From the NCBI GenBank assembly GCA_004154925.1, contig QJNS01000083.1, positions 124,001-188,000 of the forward strand: DNA of 64,000 nucleotides, written 5' to 3'. The stretch is from Monosporascus cannonballus (Eukaryota; Ascomycota; Sordariomycetes; Xylariales). The notes beneath the pieces were generated by a model, which saw only the letters and a program-made list of their open reading frames with translations, was not told the DNA's origin and did no database searches. Below, in pieces: positions 24,901-35,041 of the stretch. A program made the position numbers and the translations under genes. The stretch's first letter is position 1; every line of letters begins with the position of its first letter.

Positions 24901-27586
24901 TCAGCGACGCCGTAATAGGAATCGGGACAGCCCATCCATGTCGAGCCGTTGCCGGGATGCGGCGTATTCACACGGCAACCAAAAAAGAACCCCCCAGCGA
25001 CGTACAGTGCCAGAATCCTTCGACCTAGAATGTTCGCGATAGCGCCGAACTATCATGCTGTGTAGGCCCCATAAACGTAATCATACATAAGCATCAGAAG
25101 CGCATAACCGGATGCTTGAAACTATTGTTTTAAGCACAAACCCGAAGTCCCTATTCGCCAAGTTACGGTCATCTGGGAACATGTTAATCGAGATCCCGGG
25201 TAACGTTCCCGGAGGGCTCCAACTTATTGCAAATCCGGGCAGCCGGTCGACGCCCGAACTTTGATGAGGATGAGATGTCTGAGAGCTGTCATAAGTTTCA
25301 AATGTTCTTGATCGGCTGCTGTTAGTTGATAGGGTTCATATTACTACTTATACTAGGGAGTCTTGAATTCTACCAATGGCACGAACATGGCTTGATTGAG
25401 ACCGCCCACCAGCCACGTGGACGATGGAAGAGGCACATTATTCAGAGACAATCCATTCCTGGTGATGAAATGGCTTGCTCTAGGCCCGGCCATCTCCGAG
25501 GCGAAACGACTGTCTGCCTATTAAATATAGCAAACGGTTTGTGCGAAGAAGCCCACAGGAATGATATGCCGCATTCAGCCAACCAAGGGAGCAAGGACAA
25601 CCCTATCTAGCAGTTAAGGCCAAGTCCTGGATCCATCCCTATAGTTATAGATCCCTGATCTAAGGTAGCATCTGGATGCAACCTTTGAAGCGTTAACTCA
25701 ATCCCCTTCGCTCACTGGCAGAACTCTGCAGTCTCAGCCGCCCAACCCTGCCAGCTCCGGGGTCGGGTCTCAAACCAATGAGCAATCCGTCATGAATGCG
25801 ATTCTTTGGAAGGGTGCTCTTCTGAGTGCGGCGAGGGCGGGCAAGCAAGACGGTACTTCAGGAGTTCGCGGCGCTTGCTACGTTGCTTGCTTGACTGGAC
25901 CCTGACTGTGTGCGACCTGTAAGGCTAGTGGAGCACCATACGGAGTGGCACAAGTGGGCGGGAATGCTAATGTAGACTTGTAGAAGACCTCATAGATGAA
26001 CTTAAATCAGGCTTATCCGGCTCTATGGGTATGGCCGATGTGAGAACTGATGGGACAGCATCCCGACATCTAGCCGCGATAAGAATCAAGGTGAAGCCCA
26101 AGTTTGGAATAGCGGCACAGTAAGCGCGGGGTCAAAGCTGTATGTGGGTAGCTGAAGCTGACTGGTGGGGATGAAAGGAAGCCCCTGATAGGATAGGGAG
26201 AGTACTACATACGATCGTCGCATCTCAAGAGCAACTAAAGTCGTATAATAAATACATATATACATAAGGTGAGGAGCGGTATCGCAAGGATACGGCTGTG
26301 AACTAGGTACTGACTTCCTGTGTTTAATTGGCGGTTCTTCCATATGTTGGTTGGCACATCGGCGTCAGGATGAGATTGCGGATGAAACAGCGCCTGTGGC
26401 CTCGATCGTTCCGACTATACTAGAGAGCGAGGTGCTGCTGACGTATTCAGAATATGTATGGACCCTAGTTCTCTAGTCTCAAGGAATTGTCTACTAGGTA
26501 GTTTAAGCCTACCTAGGCACTGTAGTTTCGGACATGGCCTGGGTAATCACCTAAAAATTCATGTCTCCCTTCGTATGGAGCGTACTTAGGTCAATAGGCA
26601 TGTACAACATAAAGACATGAACTGCTGGGTCGTTCAGAACTATGGATCTCAATCAGGCAGTTTCAAGTTAAGCGTAACTGCACATACACATATTAAAGCT
26701 CGGGGTCATGCGTATGCGGATGTATGTGTGCTGTATGCGTATGCAGACCTACTGCATGATATCGGTTCGATGGGTGCTAAGTATGTCTAAAGCATGACAT
26801 ACATATGTAAATACCGTAGCTGCATATGACTTGCTCTAGCTATGAATCAGGAAATGTGCAGTCGGAAGCTCGAACGATTTGGAAGCTCTAGCAACTGAAT
26901 AACAGGCTTTCACCGCCTAGTTGTGCAGGTTATGATGTAAGATGTGCACAGCTGCTCGCTATTGGACGCCTGGAAACAGGGCGCTTAACATGAATTATGG
27001 CAACCAACTCCACTAACAAGTCCTGTCCAGGATGTGAATAGACTGCCCCCACCCCCTAAAACGGACAAGCTAGCGGGACTGCCCTTGCAGGGCTTTTGTG
27101 CATTTGCGCTAACTCACAGAAGGCCCTGGGCAACCAATATTGAAAAGCACCACCTAGGAATTGCCCTGACAACGGCGACTGGCCATAGTACAGGAACAGA
27201 AGCAGCTGGCGGCGAACAAAAACCATCAACCCCCTCCAACTTCTTTGACATTTCTCTTCCAGATTCTTCAGTCGCCGACGTTGGCAGTCGGTTTCGCCCT
27301 CATATTCTCAACCAGTGCCGCTTTTTCTCGACAATTTGATGCACGGTCTTTCAGGTTTAAAAGGCGTGTTACGGCATTATCGAAGGTCCTCTCATCTGTG
27401 GTCTAATATCGTAGTCGGAAGCATCCTGTACTCTTGCTGACATTCCCGGCTTGTAACCCCCTTGGCAAACCGACTTCGAAGAGTTAACTACTGCCCATTC
27501 ATATATACCTGTATACCAGCCATTGGTTTCCTAGGTAGAGGTATTTTGACAGACCTGGATCTTCGAATGTTGCACATAGGAAAAGC
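21961..27586. other. Long gene-poor stretch with normal GC
   Basis: About 5.6 kb with many short frames on both strands, the longest 124 codons at 23,101-23,475. None shows a domain, a coherent splice pattern or a family motif. A G-run lies at 22,417-22,440. TATG-rich low-complexity sequence lies around 26,690-26,820. The stretch probably consists of ancient decayed sequence and regulatory DNA; I cannot assign anything further. Confidence 0.5.
22417..22440 (+). other. G-run with quadruplex potential
   Basis: The + strand contains runs of five, seven, three and three G separated by single A. This satisfies the usual four-run G-quadruplex pattern. No gene starts close by, so any role is unknown. 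Confidence 0.5.
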
Positions 27587-27640
27587 GGCACCTCCGACAG
27601 TCCCTCTCCATCCCCCTCCGGCGCCTCTTCCTCTTTTCCG
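27587..27640 (+). promoter_or_regulatory. CT-rich tract upstream of cdc25
   Basis: A pyrimidine-rich stretch about 550-600 bp before the cdc25 start codon. Filamentous fungal promoters often carry such CT blocks near the transcription start. Assignment to cdc25 is by position only. Confidence 0.3.
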
Positions 27641-28191
27641 ATATCTACGGTACAGTAAGATACGGAACGGACACATACTACAATTGCCTCGACTGCATCA
27701 CTCTCACGAGTCCAATTAACTCTCACCAAATTTTAATGCACAAAATTTCTATCAGGTTCAAGTACTCCAGACCCTGTATAATTGAAACCCTTTATTCCCC
27801 GGCCGAACCGGACCGTCAAAATCCGATCCCTCTGTCGACCGTTACCGAGCAACGAACGCTAGTTTCTCTCCATCAACACAGAACTTAACAGTACCTCACC
27901 GCAGATTAACCATTGCCATTGATCAGTCAACAGAGCAATCCTGGAGATAGTACATGTGCAGGAAAATCATCAAGGGACCGGAAGCATTGCACGATATCGG
28001 GAGCCGACGCCCGCAACTGCATCCCTCTTACACTACCAGACCAGAAGTGGAGGAGGCATTCATTAACCGTGACGATAATCTCCACTCGTTTAATAGGCAT
28101 TGAGTAGGATTATTATCATACAACCTTTGGTCAATCGACTTACAGCTCAAACTGCTGTCTTGTCGTTGTCGTTCCTTTCACGCCTGGCATT

Positions 28192-30032
28192 ATGGAGTCT
28201 TCGCCCTTGGCTGCAATGCGCCCGGCTCCCATTCCGACATGGGGCGCACATCGGGATGCTCCTTTGGAAAGAGGAAACCATTTCAGCACTGGCGCGTTTA
28301 ATATCCGCGACCAATTGCAGCGAACGAAGCCCGATTACTTCAACTTGAAGTCTGTCCGTGGTTCTTCTCCGAGCGCAAGCCTTGCTGCCGATCTATCCCA
28401 GAACTTTCGGATCGATAACGAGGCTAGGTATGTAACTTGAACCTTTGGCCTTCATCATTGCTAACATGTTGTAGCCCTCGTTTCCCCACCCCTCGTCGGG
28501 CTCTCTTTACCTCGAGCATTTTCGGTGCTATGGAGGGTCGTGGTATGTTGCGGATGTTGACCCATCTGGCCACTAATGCTTACAATATTGACTAGAGAAC
28601 ATTAAAACGCCACCTTTACCTATCTCTTCGTCCCCGATTCGCCAGGGGGACATGATGGACATTTCCCCCCTTCCGCAAAAAGGATCATGTTGCACGGCGA
28701 TCGAGGTTACGTCGCCGACACCAGGGGAAGAGCCCGAAGATGATGAGATGATGGAGTCACCTATTGCCATGACCCGCCAACATTCTTCGCTCGACCTACC
28801 AAGATCTTCGCATCATGAGTATGTTAACTTGAACAGGATATTTTGACATGATTCTTTGTTCGGGAAACTGACGATGGAATAGGAGCCGCAGAAGACTCGG
28901 TCTAAGGCGGCCTTCACTGACCAAGACGAAAGGTCATTCCACCGGTTCTGTTGTCCCACGCCTGCGTCCGGAGTCCCCGGTTTCGTCGTTCCGCTTTGGT
29001 GCAGAAAAGCTATTCTCTGCTGGCTTTGGTTCATCTTCGGCCCTCTCACCGGGTGAATGCTTCCAGGACTCCCCCCCTCAGGAGCGGAGACCGCAGAGTG
29101 CAAACAGCCCCTCGCCTAGTGCTGGCTTTTTTCGTTCGAAGTCTCAATTTGCAACTCTTACAGGAACTCGAGATGGTCGCAATGGCTCACCTTTGGCATG
29201 TCACTCTCGTCGTCCTGCGAACCTCTTCAGCCGGCCGCGGCGCCAATATCGCCGCTCTCTGAGCATGTTCGAGAATCCCGGCGAGGTCGTCAAAGGGAGT
29301 TCGGAGGACTCCCCGGCGCAGAAGGCTTTGCAGTCTGTCATGGACGTCGAGGAGGCGCAAGAACCTAGTCTTCCCCACTTCTTCAACGAGGACCAGAACG
29401 ACAACATTCCCCGAATCAATCGTGATACCTTCATCGATCTTATGCAGGGCAAGTACAGTGACCGCTACGACCAAAAGATTGTGATTGATTGTCGTTTTGA
29501 GTACGAGTACGAAGGTGGTCACATCGACGGTGCTGTGAACTACAACGACAAGGAGTTGCTGGCTAAGCACCTCTTCGAGACACCTATGCCGGGAAGGACC
29601 CTCCTGGTCTTCCACTGCGAGTACTCCGCTCATCGTGCCCCGATGATGGCCCGACACATCCGTGCGGAGGACCGATCTATCAACGCAGAATTCTATCCTA
29701 GGCTCTCCTACCCGGAGGTCTACATTCTAGACGGCGGTTACAGCGAATTTTTCAATGAACATCGCGACTTGTGCTACCCTCAGGCCTATGTTGAAATGGA
29801 TGCTGAGGAGCATGCTAACACGTGCGAACGTGAGCTGGGTAAATTACAACATAAGCGAAAGGGATTCGGCCGAGCGAAAACTTTTGCCTTCGGCCATCGA
29901 GAATCCATGGTGGACGCCTCTCCAACCGCCTCCGCCAGACTGAGCTCTAATCAGTCGCCATGCAGGATGCTTGGAGATTCGCCCATCTTCGGAAATGAAC
30001 GAACCCCTGCGCGGCGCATGGCATCGTACTGA
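28192..30032 (+). CDS. cdc25: M-phase inducer phosphatase Cdc25/NimT
   Basis: Dual-specificity phosphatase of the Cdc25 family. Known family role: removal of the inhibitory phosphates from Cdk1 to trigger mitotic entry. Model: exons 28,192-28,427, 28,475-28,542, 28,596-28,818 and 28,883-30,032, giving 558 residues, very close to Aspergillus NimT. All three introns start GTATGT; the first two have CTAAC/CTAAT branch sites, the third does not show a clear one; all end in TAG. The N-terminal 330 residues are low-complexity and Ser/Pro-rich, with the fungal blocks ASLAADLSQNF and PTPRRALF. The C-terminal rhodanese-type catalytic domain (about 345-485) has IDCRFEYEYEGGHI and the active-site loop HCEYSAHRAP, i.e. 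HC(X5)R with Cys421 (codon 29,616) and Arg427. The SAHRAP version is the fungal form of the animal SSERGP loop. The protein ends RRMASY, like other fungal members. The first ATG was chosen because the conserved N-terminal block follows it. All key residues are present, so the gene is probably functional. Confidence 0.93.
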
Positions 30033-32326
30033 GACTTTTCCGTTGACTTGTAAGGAAGCCGTATCTTGGAGCGAGGTTCCATCTCCAGTCACCCCCCCGG
30101 GTCCTACCTACTATCCGCTTCCTATCATAACGGAACCCCTTAAGCAACTAATGTTGCAGTTGGTTTCTACCTCTACCTTGTCTACGCAATAAACTCCTAC
30201 GGGGAATGACCTACCTGTACTGGTGTCAATTCCATTCACCAGTCCCGCAGGCCCCGAACCAATTATACCCCTTCTGTCGACACCACCAGAGATGTATTGG
30301 CATAGCATAGCGGTTGGTCGCGTTGCTCGGAGCTCAGTTGGATCCCCCATCTGATTTGCTGCCTAGGAGCGCGTTGTTTTAGTTTTCCTTTGTTTCACGT
30401 TGTGTTTCGATACCACCAAGCTGAATGCGGTTGCAGCTCTGTCCACCCATTTTCTTTTTGTCCACTCTGCCATGCCGATCTGCTCTCCCAATGTTGCCTC
30501 CATGTGCACATTGGCTTATACACCGCCCTGCCCTCAAATCTTGAGAGCCCCGGAAAGACACACTCTTCCTTTGTACCACATATTACGACCTTTCACGATT
30601 CTGGCCTCGCGGGTTACTTGAGGGTCCCGGAAGTCTATGTTACGATATAGTCGCGATCGGCTTTGACCTGACGACTCACCAAACACATATTTTCTTGTGT
30701 TGAGTATGGCCTAACGACACAACCTCTGAGCTATGCTCATGTCCACCACTCTTGCTCTCTTCGACTGGCGTCACTCGCATGTCAATATCTGCTTGTTGCG
30801 GTCCACTAGGATCGGTCCAGGGGTGAAAGATGGAGCTATAGCCGGTAGAGCAATTATATGCGTCGCATCGCAGTCCACTCAGGACACCTAGATTGACTGC
30901 AGGTAGAGGAGGGGAGCCTGTTGGACCGGCATAGAACCGAAACCTGGTCGCCAGGCCGTAAAGGCTAGGATCAAGGACTAGTCTGCGCTTGGTCGCAACG
31001 GCATTTGACCCCTCCTTACACTTCTGTATTTGGTGCGGGAGTCATTGGCTTGACTTTCCTGTTGCCTGCCTGTACATTAGTCTCTTCTGCGCTCAACCGA
31101 AATCTGGCCTTGGCCTGTGGTATCACCGATGCATTCCGCATTTCAGGAGCACAGCTGGATGGGTGATTCCGCCAGGTCCAAAGCTCCGTACCAGGCTGGC
31201 TAGTTACTAGGCAGTGTCCTGTAGCCAGTTGGTAAAATGAAGTGCCACAAATGAATGAACTTAATGTCGCTGGTCCCATATGCGGTGATGTCCGAATTCG
31301 ATGTTGGCATGCCGTTGCATGTAAATTTGCTTCTCTTCCATTTTAAGAGCCTGGTCCGTGTTCTATGTTCTCCTGGTTTTCTTTGCCCTCGGGTAGCAGT
31401 ACGTAGCAGGCGGAAAGGGACCCGGGAGTTACGCCAGCCCCATGCCGCGTTGGGACTCGGCGAGACATATCTGTTTGGCGGGTAGGCTTTCAAGAACACA
31501 TATGGTGTGTCCTCCGAGCGGAATTTGTGAAGGGGTTTGGGCGCATCTATCCCTTCCCGGATGTGTTCTTTCCCCAGACGTTTAACCACCCTGTAGCATA
31601 AGTACGGGTAAGACGAGCGAAGAGCGCCATTCGCAAGCACTCTCGGGAGTGGTTGGCAGTGAATCGTAATCTTCCGTATGATCCCCTCAGTCTATTGCCA
31701 TGTTTCCCTTCTCGGGTTAAGCATACTTGACCAGCCGTAAGCCTTCAAAACCTACCGGGGACGGCTGGCATTCAGTAAGCCGGTGGGCATCAGGTTTGTG
31801 GTTAACATATAGCATGGCCTGGGGCCGCCTAGCCAGGCTCCGAATGACATCGGAATCCTCACTAGCATACCTCTTTGATTTGCTATGCAGACTTTCCACG
31901 ACCATTACTGATCATAAGGATGCTTCTAGGGCCGAAGTACACTCTATGTAAGAGCTTGTCTTCGGCGTTGAGTTCGAATCCCTCGTTCGCGTTCTGGCTC
32001 AGGAGTAACCCACGAGAATGCATAATACCCGTGTTGTGCATATTGCTGAGCTGCATGCACTCAATGTAGCCCTCGTTTATTGCATATCCAGAAGATGGTT
32101 AAGCGGGCGAGGTCTCGGCTCCGGCCCCAGAAATTTTCGGCGCCGAAGACTCTTGGTCCAAACAAGCACTGCTGGCATGGTCGATACGTGCCAACTCCCG
32201 TCCTAGATACTATATCCGATCAACCATCATGTTAAAAACATACATCTACGAGGCATCCAGTCACGTACTCCGTTCTCTCCCTAGACATTCACTCTCTTAT
32301 CTACAGGCCACCAAGCACCAGATAAC
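30033..32326. other. Intergenic, no gene recognised
   Basis: 2.3 kb of normal-GC sequence downstream of cdc25. The first few hundred bases are probably the cdc25 3' untranslated region. The longest frames (e.g. 146 codons on the minus strand at 31,200-31,640) have no family resemblance and no intron signals that extend them. A TTCGAATCCC string at about 31,971 resembles a tRNA T loop but lacks a cloverleaf context. Confidence 0.45.
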
Positions 32327-32851
32327 ATGGTAACCATCCGACCCCAGCGGGACTCAGGCCTGGCCAGGTGTGTCGCCGCGCTGCGAATGGTGCATAGCCT
32401 CGGCGAGTACCCGTGGACGGGGTGGAGGACGCGCTGAGGTTCCTCCGGACGGACGACCGGGCATGGGTCGCGGCGCGGGACGCCGATGGCGCCATCGTGG
32501 GATACCCGGCGCTGTTGAAGCCCGACGAGCACAGCGACTACGTCGCGCTTCTGGCGGCAGCTGCACCCTCCAGGTTTCGGTTCCTGCTCGGGCAAGGACG
32601 GTATCATGGCTCTGGGGCGCCTGTTCTTGCACCCAGAGGCGCGCCGCGGCGGCGTCGCGACGCGGCTCATCGACACGGCGGTCGCGGAGCGCAGGAGGGG
32701 CGCCAGAGCCGCCATGCTGACTCTGCTGAAGGACTAGGACGCCATCCGCCTGTATCGCAAGCTGGGCTGGTTGAACTACGGGACTACGGTCTATAGGTAG
32801 GAAGACGGCAAGCGGATAGACGGCGAGTGTTTCGGTTGCCCTGAGCCGTAA
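32327..32851 (+). pseudogene. GNAT-family acetyltransferase, disrupted
   Basis: Three successive frames together give one GNAT N-acetyltransferase of about 174 residues. Frame one (32,327-32,437) starts MVTIRPQRDSGL and reaches a conserved EYP. Frame two (from about 32,413) continues VDGVEDALRFLRTDDRAWV and IVGY. Frame three (from about 32,580) gives LGRLFLHPEARRGGVATRLI, the acetyl-CoA pyrophosphate-binding motif A, then AIRLYRKLGW, the typical GNAT C-terminal segment. There are two frameshifts (near 32,411 and about 32,575) and two in-frame TAGs (32,731-32,733 by my reading, and 32,798-32,800). After the last TAG the frame still reads EDGKRIDGECFGCPEP before a TAA. The product would have acetylated a small molecule or protein; the substrate cannot be told. 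Local GC is clearly higher than in neighbouring DNA and the style is actinobacterial, so old horizontal transfer is possible. No intron is visible. Confidence 0.75.
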
Positions 32852-33354
32852 TAGTCAGAATGAGCGCGATCCCCTTTCAGTCCTCCGTGTAGCATCATTT
32901 GTAACGACGTAAAATTCCTATCACACGAATTTTAGGTGCCCGGAATGCAAGAGTCGTCCACCCGTAAAGCTCCGGACAGGGAACATTCGCCGTGTTCGGG
33001 GCTCAGTAGTTTGTCATGTCCTCACACCACAACCCTTTAGAGCTTTTGGAATGACAGCAACCAATTACAATATAATGAAGCGTCTACCGCTATAAAGAGT
33101 ACTTGATATTTCATAGCTACCGTCAGAAATGACACCAATCGTATTCGGACTTGTGGCGCGAACTAGAGCGAATTACTAAGAAGAAAGCTTCTAAGTCTTA
33201 AGAGCGCTAAGTATATGAAACTAGACGTTAACCCAAGTTGTCTCTTAAGATAATAGCCATCACCAAGGCTGCTATAACTGACTCCACCTATACGCACCGA
33301 CTGCCTGCAGTGACTTAACGTGTACAATACCGGATATGATGCTTATTGTACGTA
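32852..33354. other. Intergenic, no feature seen
   Basis: 500 bp between the ruined acetyltransferase and the 3' end of the amidoligase. It is moderately AT-rich, with no frame or repeat recognised. Confidence 0.4.
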
Positions 33355-34542
33355 TTACGCGATTGCTCCTGACTGTTCGGAGGCCAGCACTTCCGCCCTT
33401 CGCACGAGGCTCGAAACCACATCACCGGGGAGACCCACGGTGGTGAGGAATTGATTGAGTCTCATCCCAGGAGCTTCTACTGCTGCACCGACACGAACAG
33501 CTCGGATAACTCTCTCGAACTCCGGCGGGCCCGCATCCATAGCAAAAGCAACGAGTGCCGTGCAGACCTGGGGCCAAGTATGCACGAAGTCGAGATTTTC
33601 CGGCGCATCCAGGTTACCTTCGGCCTTCCGAAACTCGATGGTGGCCCTGCCCATGATTTGGCCTTCATAACGAAGATGGCTGAACCAATACGCCAGCCTG
33701 CCGCCCGGGCCACCTTCGACCAGGTCGCAGAATTTGCCAATATCTGCTGCTCTCCAAAGCTTGTCCAAGGCGGCCCTCTCTTCGCCGCTCCCGTCGTCGT
33801 CCGGGAAGCAGTGCTTGAACCCCTCGCCCAGCACACTCCCCGCAAGGTCGGGAGGGTCCTCCTGGGGTGTCACTAAGGAGCTGTGGGTTCTAATGTCCAG
33901 ACAGTGTTTGTTGTTATTGCGGCAGGGTCTGAACAACGGCTTCAAGGCCTCCTCGCCACCTAGAACCAGCAGGGAGTAGAGCTTCTGGCAGGCGAGAAGC
34001 GGGATGACTTGGTCGCCGAGGCCGACGTGCACGTGGAGGCCGCAGGTGTAGTTGAAGCTCACGTGTGGGTGGCCGTGGAGCGCTTGAGCGACTCTGGAGC
34101 ACTTCTCGCGCGAAGCGGCGTTATCGGGTAGCTTAGGTGAGGCGACCTCGAGCCCTGCGTACTAGGCAGGGTGCACGTTAATACCGTCCGCCGTCACCGA
34201 GTCGTCACGCTTCACGACCCAGGCTGTGCACTTGTCCTCATTCTCGCTTCTGCGGTTGTTGGTGATGCGGAGATCATTCGAGGCTTCCACCGGATCTCCT
34301 AAGCCGAGTCTGTCTAGGTATTCTTTGATGACCTTAGCAATGAGGTAGATATGCTCGTTTCTGGGTCTTCGGCTCAACTCTGCTTTTTGTTTCTCCGTCA
34401 AGCCAATAAGATCGACGTGGACGAGAAACTCGAACTCGACGCCGAATGTTTTCTCAGGAGGGCTAGGTGTTGTCATGGTTAGTTTATGTCGGTTATGGCC
34501 GTATAATTCCCCCGAAGCAAGTCGATGGGACGATGGTGGCAA
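33355..34542 (-). pseudogene. Putative amidoligase (Amidoligase_2 family) with one in-frame stop
   Basis: A single uninterrupted register of 396 codons, except for one TAG at codon 127 (34,162-34,164). The first half has FGVEFEFLV (residues 33-41), the metal-binding Glu strand typical of carboxylate-amine ligase-like enzymes, and VVKRDDSVT. Directly after the TAG comes YAGLEVASPKL, then CGLHVHVG (167-174) and ATIEFRKAEGNLDA (300-313). These are the hallmark motifs of the glutamine-synthetase-fold amidoligases, which form amide or peptide bonds using ATP. In fungi the substrate is unknown. The start may instead be the internal Met23 (34,476), just before the first motif. The stop falls between conserved segments with no plausible GT..AG intron to remove it. 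A TGG (Trp) codon changed at a CpA site on the opposite strand would give it, as RIP does. It could be a recent null allele or a sequencing error. Confidence 0.72.
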
Positions 34543-34794
34543 TGATGGCCCTGATGAATTTGACCTCCAGTTGGGCGCCCAGCCCCCTATTTGTAGGCGC
34601 CGGGCTCGCTCGAATCTATGTGCCAGGGATCATCCCGTACACGTCAATCTCGAAGTGATTCATCCTTGCAAACCTACCACGTTCGTACCGATAATGACAA
34701 TAAGCTGTGCGGTGATTAGCTGCGGCTCTGCTTGGACAGCTATGGAGTTCGATCCTATGGTACACTCGTGCGTAAACAGCGAAGGTCATCCAAT
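34543..34794. other. Upstream region of the amidoligase
   Basis: Normal-GC sequence between the amidoligase start and the short repeat copy 2. Short frames only; no motif recognised. Confidence 0.35.
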
Positions 34795-34925
34795 ACATGT
34801 AGATATTACAATAACTCAAAGGAACAAGCTTCGCCTCGTTGAGCATCGGAAGCGGTGAGCGTCCAGCAGGGTGTCCAGCTTTACTATGATACTCGTGGGA
34901 TTCGAAGCCCATGATTCGCTGGCAT
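34795..34925 (-). repeat. Short dispersed repeat, copy 2, with T-arm/B-box-like motif
   Basis: Same-orientation partner of 21,835-21,960. On the minus strand it carries TGGGCTTCGAATCCCA, close to a tRNA T-arm, followed by CGAGTATCATAGTAAAGCT, matched by CGGGTATGGCAGTAAAGCT in copy 1. It lies just beyond the 3' end of POL5. Confidence 0.45.
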
Positions 34926-35041
34926 ATATGTTCTTGAAATCAGGGAATATACTTGTTCTGACTGTGAAACCACGGTACCGTAGGAACTATGCTCGAGGGT
35001 ATCTCTATATGAACACGGAGACCTGATATTACGAACTTGAT

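Noticed and set aside
31200..31640. 146-codon minus-strand open frame
   Set aside because: No family motif and no supporting intron structure. A counter-strand frame of similar quality exists.
31960..31990. tRNA gene suggested by GAGTTCGAATCCCTC
   Set aside because: The T-arm stem does not pair and no acceptor or anticodon stem can be built around it. Treated as chance or an old relic.
34100..34240. Hidden intron removing the TAG of the amidoligase
   Set aside because: The sequence CCTAG could act as an acceptor. Available GT donors would give introns of only about 30-60 bp that delete the conserved DDSVT segment, and the register on both sides of the TAG is already continuous.
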